Below, in pieces: positions 8,225 through 15,932 of a stretch of DNA of 37,906 nt. The notes beneath the pieces are model-generated. The model was not told where the DNA came from. It ran no database searches and saw nothing but the letters and a program-made list of their open reading frames with translations. The stretch is from a virus. Within the stretch, counting starts at the first letter, position 1, and every line of letters begins with the position of its first letter. The translations under genes and the position numbers were made by a program. Where the stretch lies: the IMG/VR virus record IMGVR_UViG_3300034072_002214, positions 1 to 37,906 of that record. The stretch is one strand, 5' to 3'.

Positions 8225-9199
8225 CTACAAACCGGCCAGCGCCAAACGGCGCAACTTAATAAAATCGGGGTGGGTTTTTAATTGCTCGGGCTGCATCGCG
8301 GTATCCGCTTTTGCGCCCTGGGCAGATGTTGCAAATGTGTCTATCAGCGCGCCCGGCACCGTGCGCTTTACGCGCAAATCAGTCACCACACCTGCCCCGC
8401 TAATGCTCGCCACTTTTACCAAGTAATGCGGTTTTCCTGCTGGGTCGTTGTAGTCGGTTAGCGGCGCTCCGGGCGCGCTGGTTAACAATTGGAACGTGCT
8501 TTCACCACCTGCAAATCCACCACTGCGGTAAACGTCAACATACACATCCACAGGCAGGGCCAAACCTGCCAAGGCGGAATCTGCATTTAAACGAACGCGA
8601 ACACCCTCCACATAGGCCGTACCCGCTTTTGCAAGGTAATTACCACCACCCGCATTAACCACACGGAACGCATCATTAAAAAATAAACTGCGCCCGTAAA
8701 AATCGCGCATATCAGTAATCAGTGCGGCATCAATGTTGTCCAACACATCGGTGAACGATATTTGCCACGTTTCAGCAGGCACAGTAATGCCGGTAACTTC
8801 AGCAGCATTGTTGTATTGCGTTAAAAAGTTACGGGTTATGGTGTTGCCAGCGGTTAAACCAGCCGTTTCATATTTGTATTGCCGTGGCGTGTAGCTCACA
8901 CCAATCAGGGTGTTTTCCTCATCGACAATACCCACCCAATTAAAATAAAAATTACCAACGGTTGAACCCAGAATAATGCTGTAAACCACTTTGTTTTCAG
9001 CTACATAACCTTGTGCTGTTTTTGGCCCCTCACACACAATATGCTCTGGCGCAGGCATACCCTGCTCCAAATCAACAGGTGCGCCGGTGTCTAGCCCAGG
9101 TATATCCGCAAACACGAATTTGGAAATAATGAATGGCTGGTTGTTGGCTTGTTTCAGCGCTATTTTTGCGCGGCCTGAATTAATAACTGCTGCTGCCAT
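8225..9199 (-). CDS. phage tail-collar fibre protein (GpH N-terminal type)
   Basis: 324-aa protein with the N-terminal tail-collar fibre domain (DUF3751-like): I-N-S-G-R-A-K-I-A ... F-V-F-A-D-I-P-G-L-D ... V-V-Y-S-I-I-L ... F-Y-F-N-W-V-G-I-V. In P2 this domain attaches the side fibre to the baseplate. The C-terminus lacks a long shaft and ends in a short helical piece, so the distal fibre is probably made by the neighbouring Asp-box protein. SD AGGA precedes the ATG. Confidence 0.8.
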   Translation of the reverse strand: MAAAVINSGRAKIALKQANNQPFIISKFVFADIPGLDTGAPVDLEQGMPAPEHIVCEGPKTAQGYVAENKVVYSIILGSTVGNFYFNWVGIVDEENTLIGVSYTPRQYKYETAGLTAGNTITRNFLTQYNNAAEVTGITVPAETWQISFTDVLDNIDAALITDMRDFYGRSLFFNDAFRVVNAGGGNYLAKAGTAYVEGVRVRLNADSALAGLALPVDVYVDVYRSGGFAGGESTFQLLTSAPGAPLTDYNDPAGKPHYLVKVASISGAGVVTDLRVKRTVPGALIDTFATSAQGAKADTAMQPEQLKTHPDFIKLRRLALAGL

Positions 9200-9207
9200 G
9201 GTTTTTC

Positions 9208-9732
9208 CTAAAAGCTCGCCACATCAAATGACCATGAGTTATCAAACTCAATGGTCGCCAAATCAACTGAGACTGCGTTAATTGTTTCAAACTCGTACCG
9301 GCGGCAAGTGCGCCCGTATTTTTCAATTAAAATTTTTAACAGCTCCGCGTTTTGAGCCAGCTGGCTATCAGTCAGGCGTAGCACAATAACGTCCCAGTCT
9401 TTACCGTCTACGCGTTCATCCACCTCCACGTAACCAATACCAAGGCGCATAAAAATTCGCTTAATGCCTACAATGGAACCCGCATCACGCGCATTTACAT
9501 AAGCAAACTTCACCCGCGCCCGGTAAAGCCAAAGTGGTTCTGTTGCAAAGCGGTCTATATCGCGCTGCCACGCAATCATGTTTAACACCTGCAGGGTGCA
9601 GGTCATTGGGTCTAGTTGGGTCATTGGCCAGCGCAAACCCAATTCAACGTTTTCCCACCATTTTTGGCACAGCCGTATCAGCGGTATTGATTGCCCTTTG
9701 TTAAACCAAAAATTCAGGTCGAGTTTAATCAT
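9208..9732 (-). CDS. I: tail formation protein GpI
   Basis: 174-aa protein of the P2 GpI family, needed for baseplate wedge assembly. It has the typical L-x-x-I-A-W-Q-R-D-I-D core (about 50-60), followed by the R-A-R-V-K ... A-G-x-x-x-G segment that marks GpI proteins. It lies between J and H as in P2 and overlaps J by 8 bases. Confidence 0.85.
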   Translation of the reverse strand: MIKLDLNFWFNKGQSIPLIRLCQKWWENVELGLRWPMTQLDPMTCTLQVLNMIAWQRDIDRFATEPLWLYRARVKFAYVNARDAGSIVGIKRIFMRLGIGYVEVDERVDGKDWDVIVLRLTDSQLAQNAELLKILIEKYGRTCRRYEFETINAVSVDLATIEFDNSWSFDVASF

Positions 9733-10906
9733 CGTATTGCACCGTCACTTCGCCCATGCGTGGAATGTTGAGTGCGCTGATTATTTCACTCAGGCTGAAT
9801 TGCACTGAGTGCAACAGCGGGAATAAACGGTGCAACTCAGCGCCCAACAGCGAAAAAGAAAACCGGCTAAGCGGTTGCGTAACGGTCATGGCGTACTCGT
9901 TATTTGCGCGAAAGGCGGCACCAATAGCATTGGTCACTCCATTTAACAGCTCGGCTTTTTCTTCCACCGTTGCACTGGGTACAGCGCGAATTGTCACGGT
10001 GAAATCATGTTCAGTTTCCGGCATGGCAAAAATGCGCAAATCGTCACCGTGGCCGTGGTTGCCTGCATCCATTACATGGCTTTCTATTTCCGCAATCAGT
10101 TCAGAACTTGGCTGGCCAACGTCCATAAGAATGTACGCATTAGCAGTGCCAGGGCCACGCGGTGCGCCATGTTCAAAAAACACATTGCGGGTATTAATGT
10201 TGGCAAACGTGGTGATTATTTTTAAATACACCGCGTCTGTGTGGAATTGGTTCACCGCTGTAACCTGGTTGCGAATTCTCATGCGGTAATCGTCCGGGCT
10301 TTCCTCATCGGCCCCGGCGCTGGTGAGCCAATCGGCGCTATTGGTAACGGCGTTAATACCGGCAATAGGCACCTGCAAAATAGCGTAGTAACCCGCCGGC
10401 AAGTTGTAGCCCTCGCCAGCTTCTACCGCCTCAGCAGCAACGCTAATACTCGCCACACCGTCTGCAATAATTGCGGTGGCTAATGTTTTAAGGTGATAGC
10501 TGCGCCCGTTAATTAATGGGCTTTTTACAATGGTATTGGCAGGAATCACCAAATCACCCACGGTATTAACGCGGCTAAAAAGCAAATTGCCTTTTGCTTT
10601 TTTTGCCGCTTTAATTTCTAAATCCACCGCCCAGCCAAACATGTTCAGCCACACACCGGTTGCAGTGCGCAAAAACATGTTGGGTAAAATTTGCTTTAAC
10701 AAAAGCTCTTTAACTATCCACAACACTGGGGTAGTCACCAGCGCTGTTATGCCACGCCAGAACGGGGAAATTTCTGCCTTATTGTTGTAAGGAAGGTTTT
10801 CAGCAACAGCCAAGGCCTGCCACTGGGCTTTTGCTTCGTCTTCAGTGGTTGGCAAGCCAGCGTCTTTCACCATTTTTGTAAATGCACTGCTGTAATCGTC
10901 GCTCAC
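9725..10906 (-). CDS. J: baseplate assembly protein J
   Basis: 393-aa baseplate wedge protein of the Baseplate_J family (P2 J, Mu gp47). Recognisable features are the N-terminal W-x-G-I-T-A-L-x-T-P region, the beta-rich A-N-T-I-V-K-S domain, and the D-D-Y-R-M-R-I-R-N segment (about residues 204-212). The start is a GTG with GAGG 5 bases upstream, overlapping the stop of the preceding gene (GTGA). Together with GpI and the W-like protein it forms the wedge. Confidence 0.9.
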   Translation of the reverse strand: MSDDYSSAFTKMVKDAGLPTTEDEAKAQWQALAVAENLPYNNKAEISPFWRGITALVTTPVLWIVKELLLKQILPNMFLRTATGVWLNMFGWAVDLEIKAAKKAKGNLLFSRVNTVGDLVIPANTIVKSPLINGRSYHLKTLATAIIADGVASISVAAEAVEAGEGYNLPAGYYAILQVPIAGINAVTNSADWLTSAGADEESPDDYRMRIRNQVTAVNQFHTDAVYLKIITTFANINTRNVFFEHGAPRGPGTANAYILMDVGQPSSELIAEIESHVMDAGNHGHGDDLRIFAMPETEHDFTVTIRAVPSATVEEKAELLNGVTNAIGAAFRANNEYAMTVTQPLSRFSFSLLGAELHRLFPLLHSVQFSLSEIISALNIPRMGEVTVQYDD

Positions 10907-11220
10907 ACGCTCACCTCAATTGGCCCGTATTGCATGGTTTGTGCGGTAATTAAAAAGGTTTCGTTATCCACTCGCTCTACTCGGGCTGTACCAGGGCGAA
11001 TGCGTTCATCGTCTTCCACTTTTCTTTCTATGCGCACCATGCCCCGCTTAATCTTTTCGCTACTCCGCTCGCCAATCATTTCAATCAATATCCCGGTTTC
11101 ACGGATCATGTGTTGTATGTCCTGGGCGATGCTGGCGCGGCCATCTATTCCAACTGGAAGCCCAAAATCGTCCAGCACAATGCTGTCGTCTTGAATTAAC
11201 AAATCAAAATGTTCGGTCAT
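10903..11220 (-). CDS. DUF2590 family, GpW/gp25-like baseplate protein
   Basis: 105-aa protein in the position of GpW (gp25-like wedge). The D-L-L-I-Q-D-D start and S-I-A-Q-D-I-Q-H-M-I-R-E-T-G motif (about 33-46) match my memory of DUF2590 phage proteins. It lies between the tape measure gene and J. The ATG overlaps the tape measure stop (TGATG). Confidence 0.75.
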   Translation of the reverse strand: MTEHFDLLIQDDSIVLDDFGLPVGIDGRASIAQDIQHMIRETGILIEMIGERSSEKIKRGMVRIERKVEDDERIRPGTARVERVDNETFLITAQTMQYGPIEVSV

Positions 11221-13448
11221 CACGCACTCATTAACAGTTGATCACGCAAGGAATAACCATCCACTTTCTGCGTAGTGTTTACATTCAATGTGCCAATGCT
11301 GGTGCCGCTGTTGCTGTTGTTGCTGCTGTTGTTAATTTGCTGCAGCAAACCACCTTGGGGCACGTTGCGTTGTGGTGCATCCGGGCGGGGGGCCAGTTTT
11401 TCGCGTTCGCGCTCTACCGTTTCATTCAAGCGCTCGGCGGGGGCCGGTGCGGTGGGCACTGCCGCCAGTGGTACAGAAAACGCGGGCGTATTGGCTGGCT
11501 GCGCAATTTGCATAACCGCTGGAATGGTTACCGGTGCAGGCTGGGCAATATTGGCGACCATGGGAATTTGTAGCGGCTGTGGCGGCACGGCCCCTGCTGT
11601 TTTTTCAGCGGCTTGTTGCGCCGGGTTGCTTTGTAAACTGCTGGTGTCAATGTTTACACCCGGTAACAGGTTTACGGTTTCCAACGCGGCCTTGGCGGTA
11701 TTCATTAACCCGTCAAAAATATTTAATTCAGCCAGCCAATTTTTAAATGAGGAAAACCACTCAGGAATTTTGTTCAGGTTTTTAATCAGGAACCCAACAA
11801 AATCGGCAGCGAGTAACAGCGGTTGAAAAATAAATTTCAGCACGGGGTTGTCTTCAATAACAGCGCGGAAGGCCTGCCACTTTTCCAACATGAAATTAAC
11901 GGCGCTCAGGGTTGCGGCCTTTACGGTGTCCCAGTGTTTTACCAGCATCACAAGGCCTGCAATTAACGCCACAACACCAACCACAATCCACGTAATAGGG
12001 TTAGCCAGCAATGCAGCGGCAAACGCCCATGCGCTGGTTGCGCCGGCAATAAAGGCGGCTTTCATGGCAATTAACCCGGTAATGAGTACAGGAAAGCGAA
12101 GGGCCGTTGTTAAAAGCAAAATTCGCGTAGCAGCGAGCGATGCATTCCATAACCAGATGCCAGCGCGCACTAAATAGAGTGGCGATTTCAAAATACTGAT
12201 TGCCGTTTTAAAGCCCACCACGGCAATCATTGTCATGCCTTTAGCAATGGCTAATGCAGAAACAGCGGCAACCACAACGCCAACCCATACCGTGAGTTTT
12301 GCCAGCAAGCCAAAGAGGTGCGGGTATTTGTCAATCCACGTACTAAGTACATTTAAATTTTCAATAGAAAATTCATACAGCGGTAACAATGCTTCTGTGA
12401 TCAAAGCCCCCCAACCAATTCTCACTGCAATATTCGCTTGGTTAAGCCGCTCTTGCGCATCGGTCAGTTGTTTTGCTTTCCAAATGGCATGCTCCATACC
12501 ACGCACCTTGCCTAATTCGGCAATCGCACTGGTGAGGCCTGTGGTGTTGTTCATCAGCAGTTTGATGGTGGCCACGGCCTCATCGGAACCAAACGCTTTT
12601 TTAAGCGCATCGCTCTTTGCTACGGTATCAATCGCACCAAATTTGTTTTGGAGTTTTCCCAGAATTTGCTCCACCGGTAACATGCGCCCTGCACTGTCGG
12701 TGAATTGCAAACCTAGCTTCTCCTGGGCGGCTCCTACGCCGCGCAGGAAGGCCTTGTACTTAGTACCCGCCTCACTACCACTCATGGTGGCCTGCAATTG
12801 CCCCAGAATGGCCATTTGCTCGTGCATGGCTATGCCGTGGGCTTGGGCGTCTGCACCCAAGCTGGTGAATGCGGCACTCATTTGCATACCGTCAGATTTA
12901 AAAATATCCACGGCCATAGAGGTTTGCCCCGCGAGTAATTGAACCCACTGGGCGCGCCCCATTTTGTCTGCAGTGTTTTGGAAAATACCGTACATGGTGC
13001 CCATGTAATTGGTAATGGTGTTGGCATCGGCCTTGGAGCCTTTGGCCAATATGTTTCCGGCCTCGGTGAACTTCACCAGTTCATTGCCACTTAACCCGGC
13101 AATGGCACTTTGAATATCGTAAGAACTGCTAACAAAAGCAGCGGCGCTCTCGCCGTATTTAATGGAAAAACTTAACGCGGATCGCTCCAGTTTTTTTAGC
13201 GTTTCATCGGCAACACCCAGTGTTTTAACGCCCATGACTTCTTTGTGAAATTCGCGGTAGTCGTTGGTCATGCCCTGAATGGCAACACCCACACCCCACA
13301 TACCGGCAACGCCGCCGGTAATGTTGGCAAAGCCCAGTGCGGTGTTTTTGGTGAGCTTGTCCATAGCGGCGTTTATGCGGTTAACAGGCGCAGTAATCTT
13401 GTCGATCAATTCAATGCGCATTAACAGCTTTTCTAACCGGCTCGCCAT
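11220..13448 (-). CDS. tail tape measure protein
   Basis: 742-aa protein, the longest tail gene. The first ~330 residues form the P2-type tape-measure core (TIGR01760-like): I-T-G-G-V-A-G, the A-x-x-F-V-S-S-S-Y-D-I segment, and G-S-E-A-G-T-K-Y-K-A-F-L. Hydrophobic segments at about 385-520 are typical of proteins that later help DNA cross the inner membrane. The C-terminal 150 residues are Pro/Ala-rich, then Asn/Ser-rich. The ATG at 13448 with GGGGA upstream is chosen; a TTG 21 bases earlier would overlap the upstream reading frame more deeply. Its length sets tail length. Confidence 0.92.
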   Translation of the reverse strand: MASRLEKLLMRIELIDKITAPVNRINAAMDKLTKNTALGFANITGGVAGMWGVGVAIQGMTNDYREFHKEVMGVKTLGVADETLKKLERSALSFSIKYGESAAAFVSSSYDIQSAIAGLSGNELVKFTEAGNILAKGSKADANTITNYMGTMYGIFQNTADKMGRAQWVQLLAGQTSMAVDIFKSDGMQMSAAFTSLGADAQAHGIAMHEQMAILGQLQATMSGSEAGTKYKAFLRGVGAAQEKLGLQFTDSAGRMLPVEQILGKLQNKFGAIDTVAKSDALKKAFGSDEAVATIKLLMNNTTGLTSAIAELGKVRGMEHAIWKAKQLTDAQERLNQANIAVRIGWGALITEALLPLYEFSIENLNVLSTWIDKYPHLFGLLAKLTVWVGVVVAAVSALAIAKGMTMIAVVGFKTAISILKSPLYLVRAGIWLWNASLAATRILLLTTALRFPVLITGLIAMKAAFIAGATSAWAFAAALLANPITWIVVGVVALIAGLVMLVKHWDTVKAATLSAVNFMLEKWQAFRAVIEDNPVLKFIFQPLLLAADFVGFLIKNLNKIPEWFSSFKNWLAELNIFDGLMNTAKAALETVNLLPGVNIDTSSLQSNPAQQAAEKTAGAVPPQPLQIPMVANIAQPAPVTIPAVMQIAQPANTPAFSVPLAAVPTAPAPAERLNETVEREREKLAPRPDAPQRNVPQGGLLQQINNSSNNSNSGTSIGTLNVNTTQKVDGYSLRDQLLMSA

Positions 13449-13450
13449 GT

Positions 13451-13660
13451 TTAATCCCCATTTGACCAAATACCGTTGGCCACAGAATTTTTAAAACTTT
13501 CCCAATAACTTTTTTCTAAATGCAACGCGGTAGCTAATACATCGATGTCGTTTACATCCCTACCGGGCAAATGCTTCATAGCAAGTGCCTGGTAGTGGCT
13601 GTATTGGTTCTCGCCTATTCGCTCTGCGCGTTGCTGGATTTCTTTACAAAAATGCCCAGG
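13451..13660 (-). CDS. E'-like reading frame between tail chaperone and tape measure (frameshift product or short gene)
   Basis: Open frame of 69 codons in the -1 frame relative to the tail chaperone gene, overlapping its last 46 bases. It ends with TAA two bases before the tape measure ATG. The peptide reads as real protein (K-E-I-Q-Q-R-A-E-R, then H-Y-Q-A-L-A-M-K-H-L-P-G, then L-E-K-S-Y-W-E-S-F-K). A -1 shift would give a product of about 150 aa, close to the P2 E+E' extension. No perfect slippery heptamer is present; the best site is GGC-ATT-TTT-GTA, where only the TTT codon re-pairs exactly. Alternatively an internal ATG at 13579 would make a separate 42-aa protein, but its SD is weak. 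Confidence 0.6.
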   Translation of the reverse strand, partial: PGHFCKEIQQRAERIGENQYSHYQALAMKHLPGRDVNDIDVLATALHLEKSYWESFKNSVANGIWSNGD

Positions 13661-13908
13661 TCAGGCGTGTATTCCTCCAGCACGGCGCTGGCCAATTGCA
13701 CTTCTGAACCAACGTGTTCAGCCAGCAATGCCTTCAGCGTGGCTTTTTGTTTTTGGTCAACTGTGGTCATTAAAAAATTGTGGCAAGGAGCAACCTTGTT
13801 GTTTTGCGTAGTACCGTTGATGTACTTGTTGTAGTCATCGCGGTTAATGGTGAAGGTAAATTCATTGCCGCACATTTCCGCGTGAATCACTTGTTCGTTT
13901 TTGCTCAT
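13615..13908 (-). CDS. E: tail assembly chaperone (GpE-like)
   Basis: 97-aa protein directly upstream of the tape measure region, the position of P2 gpE. It has a beta-rich start (F-T-F-T-I-N-R-D-D-Y-N-K-Y-I-N-G) followed by helices, typical of phage tail assembly chaperones. GGGGA lies 8 bases before the ATG. The last 46 bases overlap an open -1 frame, as expected for a G/GT- or E/E'-type chaperone pair. Confidence 0.8.
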   Translation of the reverse strand: MSKNEQVIHAEMCGNEFTFTINRDDYNKYINGTTQNNKVAPCHNFLMTTVDQKQKATLKALLAEHVGSEVQLASAVLEEYTPDLGIFVKKSSNAQSE

Positions 13909-13942
13909 GGTTCTAATCCCCGAGGGTTGGTTGGTTAAAAAA

Positions 13943-14200
13943 TTACTTGTTAAAAAAATCTTTCAGCCCCAGCACAAACACACTGCAAAGGCCGGTTAAA
14001 AAAATGGTTATCAGGGCACGGGTGGCGAGCTTGCCAATCTGCTCACTGGCCAAACGCTGTTTGCGTAGGTGCGCGAAGTCGGCTTGGCTCTCGCGCACGT
14101 TGTCTGCATCAATCCCCAACTTTTGCAGCACTTCGGTAACAGCTTTTGCAGCACCAGCGGCGGCTATTGCTTCCAGTTCTTGCTTGGTTAACTCACTCAC
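13943..14200 (-). CDS. small membrane-anchored phage protein
   Basis: 85-aa protein starting at a GTG with GGGG 6 bases upstream; earlier in-frame starts have no SD. Residues 3-45 are charged and helical. One membrane segment lies at about 60-78 (A-L-I-T-I-F-L-T-G-L-C-S-V-F-V-L-G-L), followed by a short charged tail. It is the first gene of the tail operon after the interruption at 14.2-15.2 kb. Function unknown; holin-related or DUF6127-like small phage membrane proteins are possibilities. Confidence 0.6.
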   Translation of the reverse strand: MSELTKQELEAIAAAGAAKAVTEVLQKLGIDADNVRESQADFAHLRKQRLASEQIGKLATRALITIFLTGLCSVFVLGLKDFFNK

Positions 14201-14242
14201 ACGCCGCCCCTTACGCTGTTTATTACACGGCATTACACGCCG

Positions 14243-14295
14243 CACTTTCTTAAAGGCCTTTGGCCTATACTCCGCGCTCCACTAACAAAAAGGAG
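14243..14295 (+). promoter_or_regulatory. candidate promoter and strong SD for the 61-aa gene
   Basis: A TATACT -10 box lies at 14266-14271, with a weak CACTTT 17 bases upstream as -35. The spacer ends in a small AGGCC-TTT-GGCCT hairpin. AAGGAG at 14290-14295 is 8 bases before the ATG at 14304. This is the only visible start signal for a plus-strand gene inside a region of minus-strand late genes. Confidence 0.4.
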
Positions 14296-14303
14296 CAGTA
14301 CCA

Positions 14304-14489
14304 ATGTCTGAAGAAGTTATGAACATCAACTCAAAAGAATCCGTAGCGCTAGAGCTCGCGAAATTCATCACCCTCCAAGTGGATAGGGGATCAACTAAAA
14401 CCCCTACAAAGGCCGAGATTCTTAAGACTTACGAGCAAAGCCTAAAAGTCGTTGGAGGCCAGACGGCGGAGCGAGCACTTGGCGAATAG
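14304..14489 (+). CDS. small hypothetical protein (61 aa)
   Basis: Charged 61-aa protein with an excellent SD (AAGGAG). It contains L-E-L-A-K-F-I-T-L-Q-V, then T-P-T-K-A-E-I-L-K-T-Y-E-Q-S-L-K-V-V, a short helix pattern common in small gammaproteobacterial phage and cargo proteins. Its last 68 bases overlap the convergent 52-aa gene on the other strand. Function unknown. Confidence 0.55.
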   Translation: MSEEVMNINSKESVALELAKFITLQVDRGSTKTPTKAEILKTYEQSLKVVGGQTAERALGE

Positions 14490-14580
14490 TTTTAATTTCC
14501 GCCGCCGCTTCTTGCGCGGTTAGGGATGGCTTCATTTTCATTAACTCAAGGACGAGTTTTACTTCCTCTGCTTTACCCAT
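14422..14580 (-). CDS. small hypothetical protein (52 aa)
   Basis: Short minus-strand ORF with AAGGGG 7 bases before its ATG. The 52-aa peptide starts M-G-K-A-E-E-V-K-L-V-L-E-L-M-K and continues with an L-T-A-Q-E-A-A-A-E-I-K-T-I-R helix, a helical hairpin typical of small regulatory phage proteins. It converges on and overlaps the 61-aa gene by 68 bases. Either gene could be the real one, or both, in which case their transcripts would be mutually antisense. Confidence 0.5.
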   Translation of the reverse strand: MGKAEEVKLVLELMKMKPSLTAQEAAAEIKTIRQVLAPPSGLQRLLGFARKS

Positions 14581-14680
14581 TTCAAAACCCCTTCTAATCG
14601 CTGGTTGCTACTGGTTATTACTCATTACTTCACTATGTTGCATATTGACGCCCACAAGCCGGTGCGCTAATCTGCATTCA

Positions 14681-14919
14681 CAGCGGCAAAATCCGCTGTC
14701 GGGATTCTGACCCCCGGTTAATTCAAACGAGCACAAGGCGCTCTGGCGCTTTTTTTGTGCCTGCAATCCAGCTACGCTTGCGTTATGGCGGCTGGGTGGG
14801 GCCACCTTCGGGTGGGCCGGTGCGCGTTTGAGCCGGTGGTCAGAACCCTGTCCAGTCGCCTCCATGAATTCTGACCTCATGAAGGCGGTTTAAAACCCAA
14901 TTCAAACGAGGCTCACGCC
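14681..14919 (+). ncRNA. C4-type antisense RNA locus, copy 1 (body 14787-14860)
   Basis: Structured leader of the 101-aa gene. In order: a CAGCGG/CCGCTG hairpin (14681-14698); box a1 TTCTGACC (14705-14712); box b1 TTCAAACG (14722-14729); a terminator hairpin; then the C4 body. The body has a closing stem GGCGGCTGG (14787-14795) with CCAGTCGCC (14852-14860), a hairpin capped by UUCG (loop 14807-14810), and a CCGG/CCGG hairpin with b' CGTTTGAG in its loop (14825-14832). Next to it lies single-stranded a' GGTCAGAA (14838-14845). Boxes a2 (14869-14876) and b2 (14901-14908) repeat a1 and b1; b2 abuts the SD GAGG. a' and b' therefore can pair with both box pairs. The layout matches P1/P7 C4 RNA and resembles P4 CI RNA. 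Confidence 0.82.
14731..14760 (+). terminator. intrinsic terminator between a1/b1 and the C4 body, copy 1
   Basis: Stem AAGGCGC (14735-14741), loop TCTG, return GCGCTTT, then a T run to 14756. An outer GCACAA/TTGTGC pair is also possible. The equivalent hairpin in copy 2 has different stem bases (AAGACGC/GCGTCTT) but keeps pairing and the T run, so it is a conserved functional element, probably an attenuator controlled by antisense binding to the adjacent b1 box. Confidence 0.7.
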
Positions 14920-15225
14920 ATGAACAAATCCGCACGTAAAACCGCTTCACTTCCGTTACAACAAACCCGCCGCGTTATTCAGTTGGATCAATCGCAATTT
15001 GCGCTTTATCAATCCGGGCAAATTGATATTTACGCCCCGGACGGTACGCGCCTGGAATCCATCGGCCACTTTCCTGCTGAAGAAAATCGCACACGCTTTG
15101 TGGATCAACTCTCGCTGGTGGAAGCGCTGGTGGTTAATTGCAATGGCCAACTGGAGTTAAGTGACCGGGCCATTGCAAGCCTTGCTGATTTGCTTAATAA
15201 ATCCCAAAAAATGATTGAGCATTAA
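14920..15225 (+). CDS. C4-controlled protein, 101 aa, paralogue of the 100-aa protein at 27841-28143
   Basis: 101-aa protein of unknown function. It shares R-R-V-I-Q-L-D-Q-S-Q-F-A-L-Y-Q-S-G with the 100-aa protein (R-R-I-V-T-L-D-A-S-Q-Y-A-L-Y-Q-T-G). Both continue with a (D/E)-(I/L)-x-x-P-x-G-x-x-L-(E/D)-(S/T)-(I/V)-G strand region and an (F/L)-x-D-Q-L-x-L-V-E-(A/C)-L-(V/L) helix, ending in a helical hairpin. The SD GAGG at 14908-14911 touches box b2, so C4 RNA binding would block translation. By analogy with P1 it holds the place of icd/ant, but there is no sequence similarity that I can see. Confidence 0.78.
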   Translation: MNKSARKTASLPLQQTRRVIQLDQSQFALYQSGQIDIYAPDGTRLESIGHFPAEENRTRFVDQLSLVEALVVNCNGQLELSDRAIASLADLLNKSQKMIEH

Positions 15226-15240
15226 CGGGTATTATTGCCG

Positions 15241-15543
15241 CTAAGAACTGGCGGGTTTTACACAACCCGCCAGCACCGCCTCTAACTGCTCTGCATAGAG
15301 TTTTAATTGCGCTCTATCGGTTAACACCACATTCACTAATTCACAGTCGCTTTCGTGCCCCTGTATTTTTGCGCTGGCCAGCACTGGCGCTTGCGGTAAA
15401 TCTTTTTGCTCAATACAGGGCGCAGCAACCACTTTGGTAACGTCTACCGGTGTGTATACCGGCACTTCCTCCACGCTGGTGCAACCCAACAACAACCACG
15501 CACCAACCATTACCAGCAACATCAATAATTTTTCTTGCAGCAT
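15241..15543 (-). CDS. outer-membrane spanin-like lipoprotein (Rz1-like)
   Basis: 100-aa lipoprotein. The signal peptide ends in L-L-L-G-C, with the lipidated Cys at residue 21. The mature part is short and proline-containing (V-P-V-Y-T-P-V-D-V) with four further Cys and a helical C-terminus. It follows the Rz-like gene with TAATG overlap. Together they would fuse inner and outer membranes at the end of lysis. It is longer than a classical Rz1, so the o-spanin assignment is based on context. Confidence 0.7.
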   Translation of the reverse strand: MLQEKLLMLLVMVGAWLLLGCTSVEEVPVYTPVDVTKVVAAPCIEQKDLPQAPVLASAKIQGHESDCELVNVVLTDRAQLKLYAEQLEAVLAGCVKPASS

Positions 15544-15932
15544 TACGGCAACACCTCGTCCAAAATTGTTTTACCTATGCCCGCTACGGTGCAGCTGGCG
15601 CCTTTGTCTTGCTCTAACCACGCAATACGGTTCTGCAACAGCTGTACGCGCTGTGCGGCCTCCTGCTGGGCCTTTACGCGAGCCTCGGCCATTTGTTGGG
15701 CGGTGGCTTCAAACGCTTTAATTTTTAATTCCTGGTCGGCTACTGCGTCCCGCATGTTGGCCACTTCAATTTTGCGCAGCACTGCATCGGATAACAGCTG
15801 GGTTTGTTTATCCTCTAACCCCTTCACCTTTGCGCGTAGTGAAATGTTTTCAATGAACGTTGGGATTAGCACCAGCAACAGCAGGAACGCCACTACAAAC
15901 GCCACATAGTCTTTAATACTGCCGCTGATCAT
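15543..15932 (-). CDS. inner-membrane spanin-like protein (Rz-like)
   Basis: 129-aa protein with one N-terminal membrane segment (about 7-27, Y-V-A-F-V-V-A-F-L-L-L-L-V-L-I) and a long periplasmic coiled coil (about 30-115), the hallmark of Rz-type i-spanins. The ATG at 15932 with GAGAGG upstream is chosen over a longer version that runs deep into the holin gene. It overlaps the holin-like gene by 20 bases. Confidence 0.75.
   Translation of the reverse strand: MISGSIKDYVAFVVAFLLLLVLIPTFIENISLRAKVKGLEDKQTQLLSDAVLRKIEVANMRDAVADQELKIKAFEATAQQMAEARVKAQQEAAQRVQLLQNRIAWLEQDKGASCTVAGIGKTILDEVLP

Noticed and set aside
14608-14880. 90-codon minus-strand ORF
   Set aside because: It is antisense to C4 locus 1, which is read on the plus strand together with the 101-aa gene.
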